Shown here piece after piece: positions 19,784 through 25,962 of a stretch of 64,000 nt of DNA. The translations under genes and the position numbers were made by a program. Each line of letters opens with the position of its first letter. The stretch's first letter is position 1. Below the pieces are notes generated by a model. That model was not told the origin of the DNA. It saw only the letters and a program-made list of their open reading frames with translations, and searched no databases. Source of the stretch: CADEEX01 sp040081555 (GTDB taxonomy: Bacteria > Acidobacteriota > Vicinamibacteria > Vicinamibacterales > CAVVIG01). The DNA lies in assembly GCA_040081555.1 (NCBI GenBank), contig JBEBGG010000001.1, forward strand, positions 5,656-69,655, read 5' to 3'.

Positions 19784-20344
19784 CTAGCGAGCCCGTACTT
19801 TGGGTCTGACGGGAAGGGAGGCCTTCAACATCTTTGGGCCACTCTTGGTTCGCGCGGCTTGGACGTCGAGCACAATCTCGATACGTGGCGCGCCGGCGTG
19901 AGATTGGGGCTCCTGCGCCGTAGAGTCATCGGCTCCGCCAGTGGATAGTTCGTCGGCCTGCCACACGGCCCAGATCCTGACCACTTGCGCCTTGGCCCTG
20001 TAGTTCACAACGAGGGAGGTCTTGCCGTTGACGCTGGCCGATGGATCCATCGGTCGCCCGGACGTCTTGCATACCTTCACGTCCCACGGGTCGGCCGCGA
20101 GTCTGGGGTCGACGCGTCGAATGCTGCCGGGGAACGTGGGGCAGTGTTGCGCGATGGCGGTGGCGATCTCCATGGCGAGATTCATGGCCATGGTCTCGGC
20201 GGAAGGTGACGAAACCCCGTAGCTTTGGAAGACCGGTGCGATCTTTTCGTGCAACGCCTCCAGCATCGGGGGCGCGGCAACCTGGGCAGGAGCGAGCTCA
20301 GGTCTTCGACCTAGGTGGAGCTGGGCCCGGGGGCGGTCGGACAC
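19784..20344 (-). CDS. Hypothetical protein downstream of tRNA-Phe
   Basis: An open frame without a recognised family. The core (about 130 residues) reads MLEALHEKIAPVFQSYGV, then an Ala/Met-rich helix, CPTFPGSIRRVDPRLAADP (split here), a beta-rich segment with TSLVVNYRAKAQVVRIWAVW, and a very basic C-terminus ending in KVRAR. No signal peptide or membrane segment is visible. The start is uncertain: the frame is open to 20422 with no ATG before 20266 and no clear Shine-Dalgarno; I used the GTG at 20344. It lies on the same strand as tRNA-Phe. Confidence 0.5.
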   Translation of the reverse strand: MSDRPRAQLHLGRRPELAPAQVAAPPMLEALHEKIAPVFQSYGVSSPSAETMAMNLAMEIATAIAQHCPTFPGSIRRVDPRLAADPWDVKVCKTSGRPMDPSASVNGKTSLVVNYRAKAQVVRIWAVWQADELSTGGADDSTAQEPQSHAGAPRIEIVLDVQAARTKSGPKMLKASLPVRPKVRAR

Positions 20345-20435
20345 GAGGGAAACGGTAGCAGTACCGCTGGGCGAAGTGCGGGTGAAGGCGCTAGATGGGA
20401 TGCAGCGCTGTGCAGTCTGCAAGGAGAGGAGGAGA

Positions 20436-20511
20436 TGGTGGCGAAGGACAGAATCGAACTGTCGACACTACGATTTTCAGTCGTATGCTCTACCAACTGA
20501 GCTACTTCGCC
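20436..20511 (-). tRNA. tRNA-Phe (GAA)
   Basis: The minus strand folds into a full cloverleaf: acceptor GGCGAAG/CTTCGCC, D-arm GCTC/GAGC, anticodon stem TACGA/TCGTA with loop CTGAAAA (anticodon GAA), 5-nt variable loop, T-arm GACAG/CTGTC with TTCGATT. Discriminator A is followed by an encoded CCA. Total 76 nt. Confidence 0.97.
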
Positions 20512-20615
20512 ACGCAGGAACCGCGTGTGGCCTGAACGGACCGTTCGAGCCGGAATGACCCCCAAGCATAGCACGGAGGTTGCGCGCACCCTCCGTTGTC
20601 GTGGCCGAAGGGGGA

Positions 20616-20637
20616 GGGCCCGGCACAAGCCGGGACC
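20616..20637. repeat. Intergenic GC-rich palindrome after recA
   Basis: CCCGGC (20619-20624) and GCCGGG (20629-20634) pair around ACAA, extended by GG/CC after one mismatch. It lies between recA and tRNA-Phe on the minus strand, downstream of recA. No U-tract follows, so it may be a processing or stabilising hairpin or a member of an extragenic palindrome family. Confidence 0.5.
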
Positions 20638-20697
20638 TGACTGGACAGCCGACGGACCCCACAGAACAGCGGACCTGCGCCCTACATCTAACAGCCT

Positions 20698-21774
20698 CTA
20701 TGCCTCGCCGTCGCGAGCCAAGCCGAGTTCCTTGCGAACCCGCTCTTCGATGGCCTTGAAGATCTCCGGGTTGTCCTTGAGGAACTGCTTCGCGTTTTCG
20801 CGTCCCTGACCGAGGCGCTCGCCGCCGTACGCGAACCAGGCACCGCTCTTCTCGATGATGCGTTTGTCGACAGCGAGATCGAGCAGGTCTCCCGTGCGCG
20901 AGATGCCCTCACCATACATGATGTCGAACTCGGCTTCCCGGAAGGGGGGCGCCACCTTGTTCTTGACGATCTTGACGCGCGTGCGTCCACCAACCACGGC
21001 GTCGCCGTCCTTGATGCTGGCAATGCGCCGGATGTCCACACGCACCGACGCGTAGAACTTGAGCGCGCGGCCACCGGTGGTCGTTTCCGGATTGCCGAAC
21101 ATGACGCCGATCTTTTCGCGCAGCTGGTTGATGAAGATAAGGCAGGTGTTCGACTTCGAGACCGCACCCGTGAGTTTGCGCAGTGCCTGCGACATCAGAC
21201 GCGCCTGCAGACCCATTTGCGCTTCGCCCATCTCGCCTTCGATTTCCGCCTTGGGCACAAGCGCTGCCACCGAGTCGACCACGACGACGTCGACCGCGTT
21301 GGAGCGGATGAGCACCTCGACGATTTCGAGCGCCTGCTCGCCGTTGTCCGGCTGAGAGACGAGGAGGTTGTCGATGTCGACCCCGAGCTTCTGCGCGTAG
21401 GTCGCGTCAAGCGCGTGCTCAGCATCGACAAACGCCGCCGTGCCGCCGCGCTTCTGTGACTCCGCAATCACCTGTAGCGCCAGCGTGGTCTTGCCCGACG
21501 ACTCCGGACCAAAAACCTCGATCACGCGGCCCTTCGGGAAGCCGCCGACCCCAAGCGCGAAGTCGATGCTGATCGCGCCGGTCGGAATCGACTCGATCGG
21601 CTGAATGGCACCCTTCTGGCCGAGGCGCATGATGGCGCCCTTGCCAAACTGTTTCTCGATCTGGCCAAAGGCCAGTTCCACGGCCTTTTGTTTCTCCCGG
21701 TCGAGTTTCTCGTCTTTTTCCACGTTTCGCTCTGCGTTCTTGTCTGCGTTTCTGTCAACCAAGGCTGGCGGCAT
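20698..21774 (-). CDS. recA: Recombinase RecA
   Basis: DNA-dependent ATPase for homologous recombination and SOS induction. The 358-residue protein has a charged N-terminal helix region, Walker A GPESSGKT (89-96), the DAEHALD motif, Walker B VVVVDSVAAL, the L1 loop around EGEMGEAQMGLQARLMSQALR and the INQLREKIGVMFGNPETTTGG L2 region. The C-terminus ends soon after EERVRKELGLARDG and lacks the long acidic tail of the E. coli protein. AAGGAG lies 5-6 nt before the ATG at 21774. Confidence 0.98.
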   Translation of the reverse strand: MPPALVDRNADKNAERNVEKDEKLDREKQKAVELAFGQIEKQFGKGAIMRLGQKGAIQPIESIPTGAISIDFALGVGGFPKGRVIEVFGPESSGKTTLALQVIAESQKRGGTAAFVDAEHALDATYAQKLGVDIDNLLVSQPDNGEQALEIVEVLIRSNAVDVVVVDSVAALVPKAEIEGEMGEAQMGLQARLMSQALRKLTGAVSKSNTCLIFINQLREKIGVMFGNPETTTGGRALKFYASVRVDIRRIASIKDGDAVVGGRTRVKIVKNKVAPPFREAEFDIMYGEGISRTGDLLDLAVDKRIIEKSGAWFAYGGERLGQGRENAKQFLKDNPEIFKAIEERVRKELGLARDGEA

Positions 21775-21863
21775 TGATGCTCCTTCAATTCCAGGACGGC
21801 GTCATCGCCATCCCATCCGGCGCGCGCCTCGCGCGTCGGGTCACGACGACTGGAAGCTCGGTC

Positions 21864-21892
21864 ATGGTAAAAACGTGCCGAGCGAAAGTCAA
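21864..21892 (-). promoter_or_regulatory. recA promoter
   Basis: On the minus strand TTGACT (21892-21887) and TACCAT (21869-21864) are separated by exactly 17 bp. The predicted transcript has a leader of about 80 nt before the recA ATG. I saw no match to either CTGT-N8-ACAG or GAAC-N4-GTTC around it, so LexA control cannot be claimed. Confidence 0.6.
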
Positions 21893-21995
21893 GCGAAAAT
21901 TCGTGCAATCACATTGTGTAAATGGTTCTAAATCATGTCCTTACGTAGGTCAGACACTTTCGCCTCTGCTGCTCATGTCGGCAGAATCTGCCATC

Positions 21996-22580
21996 ATGAG
22001 CGGCGACATGCCGAGTCCGATTGGTCACGCGTTGGCTGGTGCCAGCCTGGCTTTCATCCTGGAACCGATGGCCGCCTCCCACACCGGCTCCGGGAGGCGC
22101 TGGCTTTGGCCCGGCCTCGGCGCCGCACTTGCGGCGCTGCCTGACGCTGACCTCCTGATTCCACACTTCCATCGAGCCGGCACGCACAGTTTCGTCGCGA
22201 CCGCCGCTGTTCTAATTGTCGCGATGGGTGTGACAAGGCAGGTCACAGGGAGAATCGACCTGCCGTTGTCGTGCATGCTCGCCGCGGCGCAGGCTTCGCA
22301 CCTGCTGCTCGACTGGCTGGGCATCGACCACAATCCGCCTTCGGGCATCGAGGCATGGTGGCCATTCAGCCGTCAGTTCTATGTGTCGGGGCTTGATTGG
22401 TTTCCGCCCGTCGACCGCCGGTTTGCCAATCCAGACTTCTTGCGCGTCAACCTCCGCGCGCTGTTCACCGAACTTGCCGCAGTGGGGCCGATCACCGTGA
22501 TGTCGTGGTGGATTATGCGTAGACGTAGAAGCCGCGTCCCGACTTCCGTCCGAGGTACCCCGCCGCAACCATCCGCTTGA
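21996..22580 (+). CDS. YdjM-like membrane-bound metal-dependent hydrolase
   Basis: A 194-residue integral membrane protein of the YdjM/DUF457-type family. Family marks are SPIGHALAGASLAF near the N-terminus, PDADLLIPHFHRAGTHSF (about 48-65) and ASHLLLDWLGID (about 97-108), which place His and Asp residues as candidate metal ligands beside membrane helices. The biochemical role of this family is not settled. Starts at 21996 and 22008 are both possible. Its 3' end overlaps the end of hbd on the opposite strand by 68 bp. Confidence 0.82.
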   Translation: MSGDMPSPIGHALAGASLAFILEPMAASHTGSGRRWLWPGLGAALAALPDADLLIPHFHRAGTHSFVATAAVLIVAMGVTRQVTGRIDLPLSCMLAAAQASHLLLDWLGIDHNPPSGIEAWWPFSRQFYVSGLDWFPPVDRRFANPDFLRVNLRALFTELAAVGPITVMSWWIMRRRRSRVPTSVRGTPPQPSA

Positions 22581-23364
22581 GGAGTGGGCAGGGGCGGTAC
22601 TTGGGGTCGCCCAGGCCGTCGTGGAGCACGTTGAGGATCGCCAGGCAGACGTCCAGCCCAATGAAGTCGGCGAGCGTGAGCGGGCCCATCGGGTGGTTCA
22701 TGCCGCCCTTCATCACCGCGTCGATCGCATCCGGCGTGCCGACGCCTTCCATCAGCGCAAAGAACGCTTCGTTCAGCATCGGCATCAGAATGCGATTGGC
22801 AATGAATCCAGGGTAGTCGGCGGCCTCGACGCCGTTCTTCCCAAGTCTGGTGCACAGTGTGGTGGCCGCCTGCATCGTGGCATCCGACGTGGCCTGGCCG
22901 CGAATCAGTTCCACCAGGGACATCAACGGCACCGGATTCATGAAGTGCATGCCGAGGACTCTGTCTGGTCGGCGCGTGACGGCGGCGAGGGTGGTGATGG
23001 AGATGCTCGACGTGTTGGAGGCAAGCAGCGCGTCCGGCTTGGTGATGGTGTCGAGGCTGCGCAAGAGCGAGCACTTCATCTCGAGGTTCTCGACAATCGC
23101 CTCAACGACCAGACCGGCGTTGCTCAAGTCGTCCACCTTGGAGCTGAGCGCCAGGCGTGCCAGTGCGGTGTCGCGATCCGAGGCAGAGATCTTCTGTTTT
23201 TCGACGAACTTCGTGAGGCTCTTCTCAATCGCCGCTCGCGCGCGATCGAGCGCCGGCTTCGCGATGTCGACGAGTGTCACTTCGTAGCCGGCCTGCGCGA
23301 ACACCTGCGCAATGCCGTTGCCCATGGTTCCCGCTCCGACGACCCCGATTGTCTGGATGTCCAT
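22513..23364 (-). CDS. hbd: 3-hydroxybutyryl-CoA dehydrogenase
   Basis: NAD(P)-dependent oxidoreductase interconverting 3-hydroxyacyl-CoA and acetoacetyl-CoA. The 283-residue protein opens with the Rossmann motif GVVGAGTMGNGIAQVFAQAG, has ASNTSSISIT and GMHFMNPVPLM of the active-site region (catalytic His in HFMNP), and ends in KSGRGFYVY, as usual for the family. The ATG at 23364 is preceded by GAGGACAGG. It lies 71 bp downstream of a thiolase gene on the same strand, forming a two-step acetoacetyl-CoA module. Confidence 0.95.
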   Translation of the reverse strand: MDIQTIGVVGAGTMGNGIAQVFAQAGYEVTLVDIAKPALDRARAAIEKSLTKFVEKQKISASDRDTALARLALSSKVDDLSNAGLVVEAIVENLEMKCSLLRSLDTITKPDALLASNTSSISITTLAAVTRRPDRVLGMHFMNPVPLMSLVELIRGQATSDATMQAATTLCTRLGKNGVEAADYPGFIANRILMPMLNEAFFALMEGVGTPDAIDAVMKGGMNHPMGPLTLADFIGLDVCLAILNVLHDGLGDPKYRPCPLLKRMVAAGYLGRKSGRGFYVYA

Positions 23365-23435
23365 CGCCTGTCCTCGCGGCGGCATACTACCTCCTCACCA
23401 AGAGCCGCACGTCACCAAGCGCTGATCATGTCGGC

Positions 23436-24617
23436 TCATGCTCGCTCCACCGCCAACGCGAGTCCGTTACCGCCGCCCATGCAGAGTGTTGCGATGCCGC
23501 GTGTGACGTGGCGTCGCTTCATGGCGTAGAGCAGCGTCGTCAGGATGCGCGATCCTGAGGAGCCGATCGCGTGACCGAGCGCGACCGCGCCACCGTGGAC
23601 GTTGACCTTCGCCTCATCGAATCCGAGCTCCTGGAGCACTGCGACTGATTGAACGGCGAATGCCTCGTTCAGCTCCATGATGCCGACGTCGTGGCCCGAC
23701 CAGCCGGCCTTGGCAAGGACGCGGGTCACGGCGTCCACCGGGGACATGAGCACCATCTTCGGGGCCAGCCCGCTGGTCGCGTGCGCAACGATGCGCGCCA
23801 GTGGTGTGACGTCGAGTGCCCGCGCGCGAGCGCCAGACATGAGCACAAGCGCAGAGGCGCCGTCGTTGACGGGCGGGGCATTGCCCGCCGTGACCGTACC
23901 GTCTTTGGTGAATGCCGGCCTCAACGCGCCGAGGGCATCGAGGCTGGTGTGCGCGCGCACGGATTCGTCGTGCGCGAAGATGAGCGAGTCGGATCCCTTC
24001 TGCGGAATCTCGATCGGCAGGATCTCGTCAGTGAACCATCCGCTGGCGGCGGCATGCGCCGCTTTGGCGTGGCTGCGGACAGCGTACGCGTCCTGTGTCT
24101 CACGGCTCACGTGGTAGCGCTCTGCGACGACCTCGCCGGCGTTGCCCATGTGATGGTCCTCGAATGGACACCAGAGGCCGTCGTTGAGCATCGAGTCCAC
24201 AAGGGCACCGTCGCCCAGGCGCAGGCCCTCGCGCACGCGGGGGAGCAGATAGGGCGCATTGCTCATGGACTCCATGCCACCCGCCACCGCAATCTCCATG
24301 TCGCCTGTGGCGATGCCTTGCGCCGCGAGCATGACCGCCTTCAGACCCGAGCCGCAGACCATATTGACCGTGACGGCGCTGACCCGCTCCGGGAGTCCCG
24401 CGCCCAGGGCGGCCTGCCGAGCTGGATTCTGGCCGAGTCCTGCGCTGATGACGTTGCCGAGGACACAATCATCCACCACCGCGGGTTCAATGCCGGCGCG
24501 GCGCACGGCTTCCGCCACGACCAGCGCGCCCAGTCGGGTGGCGCGGAGGCCTTTCAACGTGCCGAGGAATCTGCCGGTCGGCGTCCGCACCGCTGAGACA
24601 ATCATCACCTCATGCAC
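23436..24617 (-). CDS. Acetyl-CoA C-acetyltransferase (thiolase)
   Basis: Condenses two acetyl-CoA to acetoacetyl-CoA or cleaves acetoacetyl-CoA. The 393-residue product has the acyl-accepting Cys88 in VNMVCGSGLKAV, the NEAFAVQ block, the HGGAVALGHAIGSSG block with the active-site His, and the C-terminal CMGGGNGLA with the second active Cys. The frame starts at a GTG at 24617 that overlaps the dciA-like stop; an ATG at 24605 (MIVSAVRTP) is equally plausible. With hbd it would serve butyrate/PHB-type or fatty-acid beta-oxidation chemistry; no synthase or crotonase is nearby. Confidence 0.95.
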   Translation of the reverse strand: MHEVMIVSAVRTPTGRFLGTLKGLRATRLGALVVAEAVRRAGIEPAVVDDCVLGNVISAGLGQNPARQAALGAGLPERVSAVTVNMVCGSGLKAVMLAAQGIATGDMEIAVAGGMESMSNAPYLLPRVREGLRLGDGALVDSMLNDGLWCPFEDHHMGNAGEVVAERYHVSRETQDAYAVRSHAKAAHAAASGWFTDEILPIEIPQKGSDSLIFAHDESVRAHTSLDALGALRPAFTKDGTVTAGNAPPVNDGASALVLMSGARARALDVTPLARIVAHATSGLAPKMVLMSPVDAVTRVLAKAGWSGHDVGIMELNEAFAVQSVAVLQELGFDEAKVNVHGGAVALGHAIGSSGSRILTTLLYAMKRRHVTRGIATLCMGGGNGLALAVERA

Positions 24618-24885
24618 GAATCGAGATCTCTTGAACGGTGTCCGCGCCGAGCATGGCGTTCAAACGACGAATGATGAGTCCAGACGATCGGCGGACTTCC
24701 TGCGTCCAACTGGGGGTGTCGCCCTCGATGAGGAGGAGGTGCCCTTCGAGGCGCACGCGTGTCATTCGCCCCATCGCCGGGCCGACGACCGCCTTCCAGG
24801 CAAATTCCACCTTGCCAGGAGAATGCGGCGTGCTGCGCAACAGTTCCGTGAGGACTTTTGGAATCGCCTGCGAGAGCGGCTGCAT
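24610..24885 (-). CDS. DciA-like DUF721 protein
   Basis: 91 residues matching the DUF721/DciA family: an N-terminal helix, then VEFAWKAVVGPAMGRMTRVRLEGHLLLIEGDTPSW (split: the VEFAWKAVVG and LLLIEGDTPSW parts are the recognisable strands) and a C-terminal helix with RLNAMLGADTVQEI. In bacteria lacking DnaC/DnaI, DciA loads or supports the replicative helicase DnaB. The protein is at the short end of the family. It overlaps the start of the thiolase gene and is divergent from maf with a 24-bp gap. Confidence 0.78.
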   Translation of the reverse strand: MQPLSQAIPKVLTELLRSTPHSPGKVEFAWKAVVGPAMGRMTRVRLEGHLLLIEGDTPSWTQEVRRSSGLIIRRLNAMLGADTVQEISIRA

Positions 24886-24909
24886 GTTTGTGCGATCCTA
24901 TCATTCGAG

Positions 24910-25503
24910 ATGCGCATGATTCTGGCGTCAGCGTCGCCCCGCCGAGCGGAACTTCTCACAGCCGCCGGCTATGCCTTTGAGGTCCTCGCCGTGGACGTCG
25001 ATGAGCGCCTGCGGCCCGGGGAAGCGCCGCTCGCTTACGTGCAGCGACTCGCCGAGGGAAAGTCTGCGCGGGCCCTCGAACTGCTGACCGCCGGCGACGG
25101 CTACATTGTGCTCGCGGCCGACACGGCGGTCGTGGTCGGCGAACAGATCCTCGGCAAACCGCGCGATGCGGAAGACGCCGCGCGCATGCTGCGGCTTCTG
25201 GCTGGCCGCGTGCACGTGGTGCTCACAGGCGTCAGCGCACGTTCTGCGGCGCAGGAACTGGTCATCGTCGAACGCACGGTGGTCGAGTTTGCTCAATTGA
25301 CCGAGGATCAAATCGCCTGGTACGTGTCGAGCGGAGAAGGCAGCGACAAGGCCGGAGCGTATGGCATCCAGGGACTGGCGTCCAGGTTCATTCCCCGAAT
25401 TGAAGGGTCCTATTCCAATGTGGTGGGCTTGCCGATTGCCGCGGTCGACCACCTGATTCAGCGCCTCACCCGCCCCCCGCGCGCGCTTGCATCGCCAGGG
25501 TAA
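24910..25503 (+). CDS. maf: Maf-family nucleoside triphosphate pyrophosphatase
   Basis: Hydrolyses non-canonical or dTTP/UTP nucleotides to monophosphates. The 197-residue product has the N-terminal ILASASPRRAELL, the ADTAVVV motif, the LGKPRDAEDAARMLRLL block and the C-terminal DKAGAYGIQG and GSYSNVVGLP blocks, all standard for Maf/YhdE. A TATCAT hexamer lies 5 nt before the ATG, with no Shine-Dalgarno, so it may be translated from a near-leaderless mRNA. Its 3' end is 40 bp from ccmE. Confidence 0.93.
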   Translation: MRMILASASPRRAELLTAAGYAFEVLAVDVDERLRPGEAPLAYVQRLAEGKSARALELLTAGDGYIVLAADTAVVVGEQILGKPRDAEDAARMLRLLAGRVHVVLTGVSARSAAQELVIVERTVVEFAQLTEDQIAWYVSSGEGSDKAGAYGIQGLASRFIPRIEGSYSNVVGLPIAAVDHLIQRLTRPPRALASPG

Positions 25504-25543
25504 GCAGGCTATTCTCACGAGTAGAAAACACCCGGAAGTCCTT

Positions 25544-25960
25544 ATGACACATCGATATATAAAAGTAGGTATCACCGCGTTGGTCCTCGCTGCCGCGTTT
25601 TCCGGCCTGCTCTGGAAGTCGCTCGCCGAGGGTACCGAGTTCTATAAGCACGTCGATGAAGTGATGGCGACTCCCGAGCAGTGGGAAGGCAAGAAGCTGC
25701 AAATGCACGGCTTCGTCGTGGCCAACTCCATTCTCGTGAGGCCCGACACGCTTGAATACAAGTTCAAGGTGCAGAGCAACGGCAAGGTGATGGACGCCAC
25801 CTACAAAGGCATCGTGCCCGACACGTTCAAGGATCGTCCGGGCGAAGAGGCGGAGGTCGTGCTGCGGGGTGAACTCACGCCGGCAGGTTTTCACGTCGCG
25901 CCCAACGGCGTGACGGCGAAGTGCCCGTCGAAGTACGAGGCCGCGAAGAAGGTCGGCTAG
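25544..25960 (+). CDS. ccmE: Cytochrome c maturation heme chaperone CcmE, Cys (CxxxY) variant
   Basis: Periplasmic, membrane-anchored heme chaperone that takes heme from CcmABC and hands it to the CcmF/H lyase. The 138-residue protein has one N-terminal helix (8-24) and an OB-fold. The usual heme-binding HxxxY is replaced by CPSKY: Cys127 and Tyr131. This Cys variant is known from some deltaproteobacteria and archaea. I chose the ATG at 25544 (MTHRYIKVG) rather than the longer frame start at 25487, which overlaps maf. First gene of a tight ccm operon; ccmF starts 2 bp after its stop. Confidence 0.93.
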   Translation: MTHRYIKVGITALVLAAAFSGLLWKSLAEGTEFYKHVDEVMATPEQWEGKKLQMHGFVVANSILVRPDTLEYKFKVQSNGKVMDATYKGIVPDTFKDRPGEEAEVVLRGELTPAGFHVAPNGVTAKCPSKYEAAKKVG

Positions 25961-25962
25961 CG

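Noticed and set aside
20436..20511. tRNA-Phe as an attachment site
   Set aside because: No integrase and no duplicated tRNA 3' end were seen nearby.
21775..21995. LexA/SOS box near recA
   Set aside because: No CTGT-N8-ACAG or GAAC-N4-GTTC match; a lone GAAC is not enough.
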